58,455 nt of DNA, taken from the NCBI RefSeq assembly GCF_000808015.1, contig NZ_JWHR01000050.1, forward strand, positions 1 through 58,455, read 5' to 3'. Below the pieces are notes generated by a model that saw only the letters and a list, made by a program, of their open reading frames with translations, had not been told where the DNA came from and ran no database searches. This DNA is from Terrisporobacter othiniensis (GTDB lineage Bacteria > Bacillota > Clostridia > Peptostreptococcales > Peptostreptococcaceae). Shown here in pieces: positions 27,340 to 36,332 of this stretch. How positions within the stretch are numbered: the first letter of the stretch is position 1; every line of letters begins with the position of its first letter. The position numbers were made by a program, and so were the translations under genes.

Positions 27340-28269
27340 ATGAATAAAAACTATCATTTTTATGCAATTATAACTATAATATTTTGGGCAATGGCCTTTG
27401 TCTTTACTAGGCTAGCCCTTCAATATTTTGACGTATATACTTTAAGTTTTTTAAGATATTTATCAGCATCATTAACTTTACTTGTTATAATTTGTTTTAT
27501 GAAAATTAACAAACCTAAAAAAGAAGATTTTATTACTTATCTACTTTCTGGTTGCATTGGTTTCTTTATCTATGTAATTTTATTTACAAAGGGAACTGGT
27601 ATGGTTACATCTGCTACAGGTAGTATAGTTATTGCTATGGTTCCAGTGTTTACGGCTTTTCTAGCATCTTTCTTTTATAAAGAAAAACTTAAAACATATC
27701 AATGGTTTGCAATAGGAATTGAATTTATAGGAATTTTAGTTTTAACTTTAATGAATGGTACTTTTTCTATTAATGAAGGTGTGCTTTGGCTTTTAGTAGC
27801 AGCTCTTTGTCTTGCTACTTATAATTTACTTCAAAGGAAACTAACTAAGAAATATTCAGCAATAGAGGCAAGTACCTATAGTATTTTTATAGGAACTTTA
27901 TTTTTATGTATTTTCTTACCTTCAGCTATAGAGCCTACTATACATGCTCCTATTGAACATATTATATATGTTTTAATACTTGGAATTTTTTCTTCTGCAC
28001 TTGCTTATATTGCCTGGGCAAAGGCAATTTCCATGGCAGAAAAAACTACTTATGTTAGCAATTATATGTTTGTCACTCCATTTTTAACTACGATTTTAGG
28101 TTTTGTTATGATGGGTGAAATACCTGATAAAGCTACTATTTTAGGTGGTACAATTATTTTAATTGGATTGTTTATTTTCAATAAAGAAAGCTTTTTAGAG
28201 CCTTTTAGAAATAAAAAATTATCATCTGTTGAATGCGTTAGCTGCACAGATGATAATTTTACAGAGTAA
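27340..28269 (+). CDS. EamA/DMT-family drug/metabolite transporter
   Basis: 309 residues with ten hydrophobic helices in two EamA halves (residues ~5-140 and ~150-285). Family marks: IFWAMAFVFTRLALQYF near the start, FLASFFYKEKL at the end of the first half, and PFLTTILGFVMMGEI in the second. Likely an exporter of metabolites or amino acids; the substrate cannot be read. GTGGGAGG precedes the ATG. Confidence 0.93.
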   Translation: MNKNYHFYAIITIIFWAMAFVFTRLALQYFDVYTLSFLRYLSASLTLLVIICFMKINKPKKEDFITYLLSGCIGFFIYVILFTKGTGMVTSATGSIVIAMVPVFTAFLASFFYKEKLKTYQWFAIGIEFIGILVLTLMNGTFSINEGVLWLLVAALCLATYNLLQRKLTKKYSAIEASTYSIFIGTLFLCIFLPSAIEPTIHAPIEHIIYVLILGIFSSALAYIAWAKAISMAEKTTYVSNYMFVTPFLTTILGFVMMGEIPDKATILGGTIILIGLFIFNKESFLEPFRNKKLSSVECVSCTDDNFTE

Positions 28270-28320
28270 AAGCTTACTTATAATAATACTATTAAAAAAT
28301 ATTATAATTTTATAGCATAT

Positions 28321-28367
28321 AAAAAGCCTTCATTAAATAATATAAATTTATTTATTAAAGGCTTTTT
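28321..28367. terminator. Bidirectional intrinsic terminator
   Basis: Arms AAAAAGCCTT / AAGGCTTTTT, between the EamA transporter gene and the convergent hypothetical gene. Confidence 0.85.
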
Positions 28368-28378
28368 ATACTATTTAT

Positions 28379-28753
28379 TTAATTATAAGATAATGGATAT
28401 GGATGACTATGATGAACATTAGTGTGTATTAAATTATCATCTTTGTCATAAGAATATTTAATAGTTACTACTATTCTATCTCCTATAGATACATTTTTGC
28501 ACAGCTCTTTATTCTCTATATAGTAGCTTTCATTGTTGTAAGATGCCTTAATCATGTTAGTTTCTTCATATTCCACTTTATTTATAAATGGTACATAACT
28601 AGCTACCCCCTTAGAAGAACAAAAACACTCTACTGTCATTATATAAGTTCCAAAAGATACCCATTTTGTATCTTTAAATAATCGAATCTTTTTATTTACT
28701 TTTGATTCTTCTACATTATCTTTATTCTCTTCTGATAACGATTTTTCTTTCAT
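28379..28753 (-). CDS. Hypothetical protein downstream of a PadR module
   Basis: 124 residues from the ATG at 28753, preceded by an AGGGGGG site; an upstream-extended frame overlaps the neighbouring gene and is less likely. The N-terminal 28 residues are charged and disordered. The rest is a small soluble domain (ESYYIENKELCKNVSIGDRIVVTIKYSYD) with a C-terminal His-rich end (HTNVHHSHPYP), looking like an OB- or beta-barrel-type fold. No signal peptide. It follows the PadR and HAAS genes in the same direction by 26 bases, so it may be under PadR control. Family not recognised. Confidence 0.7.
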   Translation of the reverse strand: MKEKSLSEENKDNVEESKVNKKIRLFKDTKWVSFGTYIMTVECFCSSKGVASYVPFINKVEYEETNMIKASYNNESYYIENKELCKNVSIGDRIVVTIKYSYDKDDNLIHTNVHHSHPYPLSYN

Positions 28754-28779
28754 TCCTAGCCCCCCTATTCTATTATTAA

Positions 28780-29223
28780 TTACTTTTCCATATTTATTTT
28801 TAAAGTAGAGATTACAATGCTCAAAATAATTAATATAATAATTAAAATTACTAACAATACAATTAACCATTTAGGAACTGTATTATAAAAGCTCAAAGCT
28901 GCAGATAAGCAAGCTGCACCGAAAAACCAACCAAATATATTAAGTATCTTAAGCCTTATACCTGCCAGTTTTTTCACTCTTTCTTTTCTTACATCTGTTT
29001 TTTTCGTATAAATTGATCGTAATTCTATAGATGCATCTTCATCATTGCCACCATCAAATTGTTCAATTGCCTTATTTTGCGCTTCATCTTCTAAATATCC
29101 TTGATTCATATACTCTCTTGCAGAAGTAATTAAATGTCCTTTTATCTCTTCTTTTATCTCTTCTGCATCTTTACTGTCATCATCTTTATACAATCTATTT
29201 AAATATTCTTCTATTATCTTCAT
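28780..29223 (-). CDS. HAAS/DUF1700-type membrane protein paired with PadR
   Basis: 147 residues. The N-terminal ~80 residues are the helical HAAS-type permease-prefix region (MKIIEEYLNRLYKDDDSKDAEEIKEEIKGHL in outline, AREYMNQGYLEDEAQNKAIEQFG-like). Two hydrophobic helices follow (residues ~90-110 and ~115-140). Such proteins are commonly encoded directly after PadR regulators and are thought to take part in envelope-stress regulation. Start lies 4 bases after the PadR stop. Confidence 0.83.
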   Translation of the reverse strand: MKIIEEYLNRLYKDDDSKDAEEIKEEIKGHLITSAREYMNQGYLEDEAQNKAIEQFDGGNDEDASIELRSIYTKKTDVRKERVKKLAGIRLKILNIFGWFFGAACLSAALSFYNTVPKWLIVLLVILIIILIILSIVISTLKINMEK

Positions 29224-29226
29224 AAC

Positions 29227-29568
29227 CTATTTCCCCTTATTTAAAAATTTATTCATAACTTCTTGTATAAAATTCCATTCTTGAATCTTCAGATCTAAAT
29301 TTTCTTTTCCGTCTTCTGTTATGTTATAATACTTTCTTCTCCCCCCCGAATCTTGATTATCACCCCAATAAGATTTTATCAATCCTTTAGACTCCAATCT
29401 TTTTAATGAAACATACATGGTACTTTCTTTTAGTTCAAATGTTGTTTCATCTTTAACTATTTTAGCTATTTCATATCCATAAGAATCCTCTTGATTTAAT
29501 ATGGATAAAATTAAAGTATCGATATGACCTTTTAGTAATTCCTTATTTAAATCCACAAGTCCATTCAC
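29227..29568 (-). CDS. PadR-family transcriptional regulator
   Basis: 113 residues, a typical length for the short PadR subfamily. The winged helix is residues ~15-85 with the family signature LKGHIDTLILSILN, YGYEIAKIV, STMYVSLKRLESKGLIKSYW and GGRRKYYNITEDGKE. It probably represses its own operon through the dyad 15 bases upstream of its start. Effector unknown. Confidence 0.93.
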   Translation of the reverse strand: MNGLVDLNKELLKGHIDTLILSILNQEDSYGYEIAKIVKDETTFELKESTMYVSLKRLESKGLIKSYWGDNQDSGGRRKYYNITEDGKENLDLKIQEWNFIQEVMNKFLNKGK

Positions 29569-29582
29569 CTCTCTTTATGAAA

Positions 29583-29601
29583 TACCTCGTTATATAAGGT
29601 A
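29583..29601. promoter_or_regulatory. Dyad upstream of the padR operon, candidate operator
   Basis: TACCT and AGGTA separated by nine bases lie just upstream of the PadR start. PadR proteins usually bind such dyads in their own promoter. Inference from position. Confidence 0.4.
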
Positions 29602-29662
29602 CTTTATGATTTAATGGTAATTTATCATTCTTAGATTTGCAACTATAAATTATAAAACAATG

Positions 29663-29700
29663 AAAAAATAACCTTCATTTTATATAGAATGTTATTTTTT
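29663..29700 (-). terminator. Intrinsic terminator after the leuB pseudogene
   Basis: Arms AAAAAATAAC / GTTATTTTTT with a ~18-base loop, about 22 bases past the last codon of the leuB frame. Confidence 0.7.
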
Positions 29701-29721
29701 TCATATTATATTATTAAATTA

Positions 29722-30818
29722 TTAGATAGCAATTTTATTTACACTTGATAATTCATTTATACAATCACAAATCACATTCCCCATCATTTGAGTCCCAATT
29801 AATTTTGTACCTTTACTAAATATATCTTCCGTTCTATATCCTTTTTCTATGGCCAAATCTATAGCTCTTTCTATGATACCGGCCTCTTTATGTAAGTTAA
29901 ATGAGTATCTAAGCATTAAAGCTACAGAAGATATAAGCCCTATAGGATTTGCTTTGTCCATTCCTATTATACTTTCATCTGGATGGTGTAGAATAATCCT
30001 TTGCCATTAACATCTAGTTCTGCTGAAGGTAACATACATGCTGTTCCTGTTATTTGACTAAGTTCATCTGCTAATATATCTCCAAACATGTTTGTAGTAA
30101 CTATAACATCAAACTTTTCTGGATTTAATATAACTTCCATAGCTGCTGTATCAACTAAATGATGCTTAACTTTAACATCTGGATAATTTATAGACGTTTC
30201 ATTTACAACCTCTTTCCAAAGCATAGAGCTTGCAAGTACATTTGATTTATCAACACTTGATACTAAATTTCTTCTAGTAGACGCTGCTCTAAAGGCTCTA
30301 TTAGCTGACCTTTTTACTATTTCTTCATTGTAATATTCTAAATCACTACATTCTCTACCGAACTCCCCAACACCTAATCTTTTTTCGCCACAAATTACGC
30401 TTCCAGCTAAATCTCTAACTACAAGTATATCGATACCCTTTGATATTATACTTTCTTTTAATGGTGAAAATTCTCTTAGATTTTGATTTAAAGTTATTGG
30501 TCTTAAATTTGAAGTTACATTTAATGCCTTTCTTATCTTTAAAATAGCTTTAACAGGTTTTTTATCAAGGGGTTCATTGTTCCACTTACTTCCGCCAATA
30601 TTTCCTATTAAAACTGCATCACTTTCTATACAAACATCTAAAGTTTCTGTTGGAATAGGATTTCCAAACTTATCAACAGCATCTCCTGCACCACATACTT
30701 CATTTATCTCAAAATTATGTCCATATATTTTTTCTATTGCTTTTAAAACTTTAACTGCTTCCTTACTTATTTCTGGTCCAATTCCGTCACCTTTTATTAA
30801 AGCTATATTATAATTCAT
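29722..30818 (-). pseudogene. leuB: 3-isopropylmalate dehydrogenase, frameshifted
   Basis: The first frame (29967-30818, 283 residues) carries the isopropylmalate dehydrogenase pattern: IALIKGDGIGPE at the start, GNIGGSKWN, LVVRDLAGSVICGEKR and VTTNMFGDILADELSQITGT. It ends after GKGLFYTIQMKV. The next frame (29722-29961) continues DKANPIGLISSVALMLRYSF, the normal C-terminal NADH-domain end. A one-base change near 29965-30000 separates them, close to the usual GSAPDI region. The combined length (~360) is that of LeuB. No other leucine genes are nearby. The GSAPD motif is degraded, so decay rather than a simple read error is likely. Ribosome site GAGGAG precedes the ATG. Confidence 0.85.
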
Positions 30819-30988
30819 AATTCCACTCCTCTATTATTTAATACCTATGTCAAAATTATAATTAAATCTTATTAACGATTAATTTTTGTTCACAATATAT
30901 AATAAATGGAGTCACATATAATGTAAAATATATATTTTTATATATTTACCATAGATAAAAGTGTATACTATGAATTAATTATAAATAA

Positions 30989-31023
30989 TAAAATAGCGAC
31001 CTACTCAAAGGTCGCTATTTTAT
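30989..31023 (-). terminator. Intrinsic terminator after the PsiE-like gene
   Basis: Arms AAAATAGCGACC / GGTCGCTATTTTA with T-rich ends; 28 bases past the stop at 31051. Confidence 0.85.
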
Positions 31024-31050
31024 TAAGTAATCAAAGTTATAATATTTTTA

Positions 31051-31536
31051 CTACATATTAACTACATTTTTAGTATCATTTTCTATTCTGCTAGTTTCTA
31101 TCTCTACATGTTTGAAACTATACAATTTACTTAAGCTCCAACGTTTTTCATCTGTACTTAACAGATATTTTCTTATGCCAAATATTAAGCCTATTGAAAG
31201 AACTCCAAGGAATAAATCAACCATACTTGATGTTTTTGGAAGTAGTATAAGTTTTCTAGCTATTGCACATAATAATACTTCTATCAGTACACCTGGTATA
31301 TGTAAACTAAGCATAACAACAAGTTCTACACCTATTACTAATAGCAATCCTTGTGCTAAAAAACTATTTAATTGCTCATATTGAACTGGCGTTTCAAAAT
31401 TCACTATATATGCTTCATAGATGGTTCTCAATAAATCAAGCATGCCTAATAATACAAGAATTAATATAATTACTGATAGTGCTGTTTCAAAATACTTTGA
31501 CGTCTTTAACAACGCTTTTTCATGTTTTTTTATCAT
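31051..31536 (-). CDS. PsiE-like membrane protein
   Basis: 161 residues with four hydrophobic segments, resembling the phosphate-starvation-inducible PsiE family in layout. Family membership is a judgement from topology; no catalytic motif is present. It lies downstream of oadB in the same direction with 82 bases between and ends in a strong terminator, so it could be the last gene of the oxaloacetate decarboxylase transcript. AAAGGAAG precedes the ATG. Confidence 0.6.
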   Translation of the reverse strand: MIKKHEKALLKTSKYFETALSVIILILVLLGMLDLLRTIYEAYIVNFETPVQYEQLNSFLAQGLLLVIGVELVVMLSLHIPGVLIEVLLCAIARKLILLPKTSSMVDLFLGVLSIGLIFGIRKYLLSTDEKRWSLSKLYSFKHVEIETSRIENDTKNVVNM

Positions 31537-31618
31537 TATAAATCTTCCTTTTTAAAATAAATTTATTTTTATTAATACTGATAATTAAAACATATTTAAA
31601 GCTTTTTATTTTATTAAA

Positions 31619-32752
31619 TTATGCTCCAAATACTTTAAGTAGTACACCTGCAGCTACTGCTGATCCTATAACTCCCGCAACGTTTGGAGACATGGCATGC
31701 ATTAATAAGAAGTTTGAAGGATTTTCTTCTTGTCCAACCCTTTGAACAACTCTCGATGCCATTGGTACTGCTGAAACTCCAGCTGCACCTATCATTGGAT
31801 TTACTTTTCCTCCAGTTAATTTACACATTAGTTTTCCACCTAATACTCCCGAAGCAGTTCCTACAGAAAATGCTGCAAGCCCCATTGCTATTATACCAAG
31901 AGTTTGTACGCTTAGTAAAGTCTCTGCATTAGTTGTTGCTCCAACTGTTAATCCTAATAAAATAGTTACTATATACATAAGAGAACTTTGAGCAGTTTCT
32001 ACTAACTTAGGAACAAGCCCAGATTCTTTTATTAAATTTCCGAACATTAGCATTCCCACAAGTGGTGCAGCTGTTGGAAGTAATCCTATAACAACTATCA
32101 TAACTACTATTGGGAATATTATTTTTTCTTTTTGAGAAACTGGTCTAGTTTGTTCCATTTTTATTGCTCTTTCTTCTTTAGTTGTAAGAGCTTTTATTAT
32201 TGGTGGTTGGATAACTGGTACTAACGCCATATATGAATATGCTGCTAGAGCTATAGTTCCTAATAAATGTGGTGCTAGAGCACCTGTTGTTTGTATAGCA
32301 GTTGGTCCATCTGCTCCGCCGATTATACCTATTGATGCTGCTTCTGGACCTGTGAATCCTAAAGCTATTGCTCCAAGGAATGCGAAGAATACCCCAAACT
32401 GTGCAGCCCCTCCAAGTAACATTGTTTTAGGATTTGCAATCATTGGTCCAAAGTCCGTTCCTGCTCCTATACATAAGAATATTAATGGTGGATAAATTCC
32501 CAGCTTTACCCCTTGGTATAGATAGTAAAATAATCCACCTTTATCACTATCTGTTGCTGCTTTCATTAAATCTACACCTGGCATATTTGCTAATAACATT
32601 CCAGTTGCTATTGGTATTAATAAATAAGGTTCATACCCCTTTGCTATGGCTAAGTATAAGAAAAAGCAAGCTAAGGCTATAACTATTACTTGTTTAATGT
32701 CCATTTGTGCGAATCCTGATTCCATTATGAAATCTAATATCATTTGACCCAT
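31619..32752 (-). CDS. oadB: Na+-translocating oxaloacetate decarboxylase, beta subunit
   Basis: 377 residues with about nine hydrophobic segments. Family marks: LICIGAGTDFGPMIANPKTML-type stretch, GIIGGADGPTAIQTTGALAP, and the C-terminal NPMIGAAGVSAVPMASRV and MHAMSPNVAGVIGSAVAAG. In this family the subunit decarboxylates carboxybiotin and uses the energy to pump Na+ out. It is the last of four decarboxylase genes. AAGGAGGT precedes the ATG. Confidence 0.95.
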   Translation of the reverse strand: MGQMILDFIMESGFAQMDIKQVIVIALACFFLYLAIAKGYEPYLLIPIATGMLLANMPGVDLMKAATDSDKGGLFYYLYQGVKLGIYPPLIFLCIGAGTDFGPMIANPKTMLLGGAAQFGVFFAFLGAIALGFTGPEAASIGIIGGADGPTAIQTTGALAPHLLGTIALAAYSYMALVPVIQPPIIKALTTKEERAIKMEQTRPVSQKEKIIFPIVVMIVVIGLLPTAAPLVGMLMFGNLIKESGLVPKLVETAQSSLMYIVTILLGLTVGATTNAETLLSVQTLGIIAMGLAAFSVGTASGVLGGKLMCKLTGGKVNPMIGAAGVSAVPMASRVVQRVGQEENPSNFLLMHAMSPNVAGVIGSAVAAGVLLKVFGA

Positions 32753-32780
32753 GTCATGTACCTCCTTAAACTGTTTTTAC

Positions 32781-33131
32781 TTATGCTATGTTTAATATTA
32801 CATCTCCAAGATTTACGTTTTGTCCTTTTTCTACATGTATAGCTGATATTTGTCCATCTACTGGAGCTATTATTTCGTTTTCCATTTTCATAGCTTCTAA
32901 TACTGCTAATACATCACCTTTTTTAACTGATTGTCCTTCTTTTACTAATATGTTGAACATACTTCCTTGTAAAGGTGCTACTACTTCTTCTCCTGTACCT
33001 GTTACCACTGCTGGTGTAGCAGCTGCCGCTGGAGTAGCTGACATAGTTGGTTGTTTCCCTGATTTTACCTCTTCTATTTCTACTTCATAAACTTTTCCAT
33101 TTAATTTAACGTTGTATGTTTTTATACTCAT
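32781..33131 (-). CDS. Biotin carboxyl carrier protein of oxaloacetate decarboxylase
   Basis: 116 residues. The C-terminal 70 residues are a biotinyl domain with the lysine in VLEAMKMENEI; a flexible Ala/Pro/Thr-rich linker precedes it. In many organisms this domain is fused to the C-terminus of OadA; here the carrier is a separate gene. It carries the carboxyl group from OadA to OadB. Start ATG preceded by GGGAG. Confidence 0.93.
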   Translation of the reverse strand: MSIKTYNVKLNGKVYEVEIEEVKSGKQPTMSATPAAAATPAVVTGTGEEVVAPLQGSMFNILVKEGQSVKKGDVLAVLEAMKMENEIIAPVDGQISAIHVEKGQNVNLGDVILNIA

Positions 33132-33179
33132 TTTATTAATCTCCCTTTTACTTAATGTTTAAATTATTTTTAATTAAAA

Positions 33180-33452
33180 TTATTTAACTCTTTTTATACT
33201 TCTAACATGGAAGTTAGTGTGTTGAGCTTGTTCTGCAGCTATTATAGATGTTACTAAAGCTGCAACTATTTTTTCTTCGCCATCATCTTCTATCACTTTA
33301 TTTATCACTGGCGTCGTTTTAGCCTTATGCTTTTCTGATTTAAATATAAATTTAAATGAGCTTAATATTATTGCTATTAATGATAAAGTAGCTAAAACTA
33401 TAACCATACTTGATACAGTGATAGAGATAGCTTCCATAAATGTTGTTTGCAT
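33180..33452 (-). CDS. oadG: Oxaloacetate decarboxylase gamma-like subunit (OadG)
   Basis: 90 residues from the ATG at 33452 (AGGTGG five bases upstream). One N-terminal hydrophobic helix (residues ~8-35), a lysine-rich region, and a C-terminal part (EEKIVAALVTSIIAAEQ). This matches the OadG layout, which anchors the alpha subunit to the beta subunit. Position between alpha and carrier genes supports it. Confidence 0.85.
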   Translation of the reverse strand: MQTTFMEAISITVSSMVIVLATLSLIAIILSSFKFIFKSEKHKAKTTPVINKVIEDDGEEKIVAALVTSIIAAEQAQHTNFHVRSIKRVK

Positions 33453-33468
33453 ATTAACCACCTATTCT

Positions 33469-34872
33469 CTACATAGTAACTTCTATGTATGTTATATTAC
33501 TTTCTGCTTTTTCTTCTTCTACTACTGTAGATTTGTTGTATTTAGATTCTAAATATTTTGGAGCGATTTGTGGGAACAAAGCGTAAGCCAATACGTCTTC
33601 ATCATTTTTAGCTAAATTTTTTACTTCTTCTTTCATAGCTTCAAATTCTGCACCTATTAAATCTGCAGGTCTTACTGTTATTACTTCTTCGTCTCCGATT
33701 ATTAACTTTTTAACTTCTGGATCTAACTCAGCTGGAGCTTGTCCATATAGTCCTTTTACATAGTCCTTGATTTCTTTTGGAACCATTTTGTATCTTTGTC
33801 CAGTTAAAACATTGAATAATGCTTGCGTCCCAACCATTTGACTAAGTGGAGTAACTAGTGGAGGGTATCCTAAGTCTTTTCTAACTCTTGGTACTTCATT
33901 TAATACTTCTTCGTATTTACTTTCTGCACCTTGTTGCTTCATTTGAGATAATAAATTAGATAACATTCCTCCTGGAACTTGGTATTTTAAAGTTTGAGGA
34001 TCTGTTAATAATACTTTTGGATTTAATATTCCTTCTTCCATGTATTTATCTCTAACTGGTTTGAAATATTCAGCTACTTCTAAAAGAGCTTCCATATTTA
34101 ACTCTGGATTTCTATTCATTTCTGCTAAAGTTACCGACATTGACTCTGTTGGTGGCTGACTTGTTCCACCGCTAAGTGGTGATATAGCTGTATCTATTAT
34201 ATCTACACCAGCTTCAACAGCTTTCATATATGTCATTTCTGCTATTCCACCTGTACAGTGAGTATGTAATTCTATTGGTAATTTAGTCGCATCTTTTAAT
34301 TTTTTAACTAAGTCATATGCATTGTATGGAGTAAGTACCCCTGCCATATCTTTTATACATATAGAATCCGCACCCATTCTTTCCATAGTTTTAACTAATT
34401 CTACATAGTACTCAGTTGTATGAACTGGGCTTGTTGTATAAGATATTGCACATTGGCAATGTCCTTTGTATTTTTTTATCGCTTTCATAGATTCTTCTAA
34501 GTTTCTAACATCATTTAAAGCGTCGAAAACTCTTATTATATCTATTCCGTTTTTTATAGATAACTCTATAAATCGCTCTACAGTATCATCTCCATAGTGT
34601 CTATATCCTAATAAATTTTGACCTCTAAGTAGCATTTGTAACTTCGTATTTTTTACATGTTTTCTTATAAGTCTAAGTCTTTCCCAAGGATCTTCATTTA
34701 AGAAACGTATACATGAATCAAATGTAGCCCCTCCCCAAACTTCCATTGAGTAATATCCTACTTTATCCATAGTTTCTAAGATAGGTATTATTTCATCTGT
34801 CCTAAGCCTAGTAGCCATTAAGGATTGATGTCCATCTCTTAGTGCCGTTTCAGTTATTTTTAACTTACTCAT
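33469..34872 (-). CDS. oadA: Oxaloacetate decarboxylase, alpha (carboxyltransferase) subunit
   Basis: 467 residues from the ATG at 34872; the earlier in-frame start would add a foreign-looking N-terminus. HMGL-like TIM-barrel domain with TETALRDGHQSLMATRLRTDE (metal and substrate site), then HTHCTGGIAEMTY (metal histidines) and GLYGQAPAELDPEV. No biotinyl domain at the C-terminus; the carrier is a separate gene. It transfers the carboxyl group of oxaloacetate to biotin, yielding pyruvate. It heads the decarboxylase operon next to the divergent GntR gene. Confidence 0.95.
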   Translation of the reverse strand: MSKLKITETALRDGHQSLMATRLRTDEIIPILETMDKVGYYSMEVWGGATFDSCIRFLNEDPWERLRLIRKHVKNTKLQMLLRGQNLLGYRHYGDDTVERFIELSIKNGIDIIRVFDALNDVRNLEESMKAIKKYKGHCQCAISYTTSPVHTTEYYVELVKTMERMGADSICIKDMAGVLTPYNAYDLVKKLKDATKLPIELHTHCTGGIAEMTYMKAVEAGVDIIDTAISPLSGGTSQPPTESMSVTLAEMNRNPELNMEALLEVAEYFKPVRDKYMEEGILNPKVLLTDPQTLKYQVPGGMLSNLLSQMKQQGAESKYEEVLNEVPRVRKDLGYPPLVTPLSQMVGTQALFNVLTGQRYKMVPKEIKDYVKGLYGQAPAELDPEVKKLIIGDEEVITVRPADLIGAEFEAMKEEVKNLAKNDEDVLAYALFPQIAPKYLESKYNKSTVVEEEKAESNITYIEVTM

Positions 34873-35550
34873 CTTATCATAATCCTCCCATAAATATATT
34901 AGGAATAACATTTTCATCATCTATAATGTTCCTTTAAGTTATTCCTTGTTTCTTATGCATAATTTATTATATATATCAAATTATCTTATACCAAGTTTTT
35001 TTAGTGTTCTTTTAATATATAAAGTTCTTTTTTAAATTTTATTTAATTGTAAGCTTAATAAATATCTATATAAGTAATTTATATACAAGCCTTCTATATA
35101 TCTAATATGCATAGATTTTCATAATATCTTTTAAATATATAGAATTTGTTATATCATTAATAAGCTATTTACTTGCATATTAATAATAACTACAATCAGT
35201 TATACTGTAAAATACATAAATTTATATACTTGTCATAAGAAAAATCATATATATATATCTATTTTTTTATTCTACTATCTAAATAACGTTTTCTTTTTTT
35301 ACTTGTCTAAATTTGTTTTTTATTGTATTATATTCTTAAAATAAATCGTTAAAATTTAAATTAATTTTTATGTATTAAAACTATATATTATGCATATGTT
35401 AACCTCCATTTATTAATGGATATAAACTAGAATTCACACAAACATTCTCATTTTCTAGTATAAGTTGGTAATAGTTCGATTCTCATATAAAATCGTTTAC
35501 CCAACTAAAATTATATTGCAGTATATATATTTATTTGAAAGGAAACAGTT
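34873..35550. promoter_or_regulatory. Long AT-rich divergent control region between oadA and the GntR gene
   Basis: About 680 bases with no gene. It must contain the promoters of the decarboxylase operon and the GntR gene. One long hairpin is clear close to GntR: AGTTGG (35463) pairs with CCAACT (to 35506), with an inner CGATT / AATCG stem. The GntR ATG follows 45 bases later. A short palindrome CATTTATTAATG lies near 35410. Operator sites cannot be fixed by eye. Confidence 0.5.
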
Positions 35551-36234
35551 ATGAAAAATTGGATGGATGAATTTGTATATAATACTGATTTATCACAAAA
35601 TAGACCTATAAAAGATGTAGTTTATGAAAGCATAAGAAAAACATTAATTGAGCATAAAGTTCCTGTAGGAGAACGCTTCATAGAAAAAGAATACTCTGAC
35701 CGACTTAATATAAGTAGAACTCCTGTTAGAGAATCTCTAAAACAACTGGAAGTCGAAGGTTTAGTAAAATATGTTCCTAGACTAGGTGTTGTTGTTAATA
35801 GAATAACTAGAGAAGATGTTATAGAAATTTATAAAATAAGAAGTTCTCTAGAGTTACTTGTAGCCACAGAAGCTATGAAGCATATTACTCAATCAGATGT
35901 GGATAGAATCACAAAATTATTAGATGATACGCAAAAGGAGAGCTTAGAAAATAATATTGATGAGGTAGTAAAATTATTCAGCGAATTTAATTCTCAGCTT
36001 TATAATTTAAGCAAAATGAAAATTTTACCTAATATGATATCTAATTTGAATAATTATCTTCATAGATTTAGAACTATCTCTATTGAAGATCCTGTAAGAA
36101 GAGAAAGAGCAATACTAGAACATAGACAAATTATAAAATCTATAGTTGAGCGCGATAGAGACTTGTCAGAAATGATAATCAAAAAACATTTATATGATTC
36201 ATTGGATGTTGTTTTACAAGAAATCAATAAATAA
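35551..36234 (+). CDS. GntR-family (FadR/FCD-type) transcriptional regulator, likely citrate-operon regulator
   Basis: 227 residues. Winged helix at ~20-75 (ERFIEKEYSDRLNISRTPVRESLKQLEVEGLV, the GntR signature), then an all-helical FCD effector domain (~85-225) including EDVIEIYKIRSSLELLVATEAM. It stands between the decarboxylase operon and the citrate lyase operon and runs divergently from the former. CitO, a GntR activator for citrate, controls such clusters in enterococci; this could be its functional equivalent. Specificity is inferred from location. Confidence 0.88.
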   Translation: MKNWMDEFVYNTDLSQNRPIKDVVYESIRKTLIEHKVPVGERFIEKEYSDRLNISRTPVRESLKQLEVEGLVKYVPRLGVVVNRITREDVIEIYKIRSSLELLVATEAMKHITQSDVDRITKLLDDTQKESLENNIDEVVKLFSEFNSQLYNLSKMKILPNMISNLNNYLHRFRTISIEDPVRRERAILEHRQIIKSIVERDRDLSEMIIKKHLYDSLDVVLQEINK

Positions 36235-36278
36235 TATTTATCTAATCATTACTTTAGAATTTAAATTCATGTGGATGT

Positions 36279-36322
36279 AAAAATCCCATTGTAGATTTTG
36301 TTAATCTACAATGGGATTTTTA
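36279..36322. terminator. Strong bidirectional intrinsic terminator
   Basis: Long perfect stem AAAAATCCCATTGTAGATT / AATCTACAATGGGATTTTT, between the GntR gene and the convergent citXG gene. Confidence 0.92.
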
Positions 36323-36332
36323 TATTTATGAT

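Noticed and set aside
35460..35510. A tRNA gene near 35470
   Set aside because: Only D-loop- and T-loop-like words are present; there is no anticodon arm, acceptor stem or CCA end.
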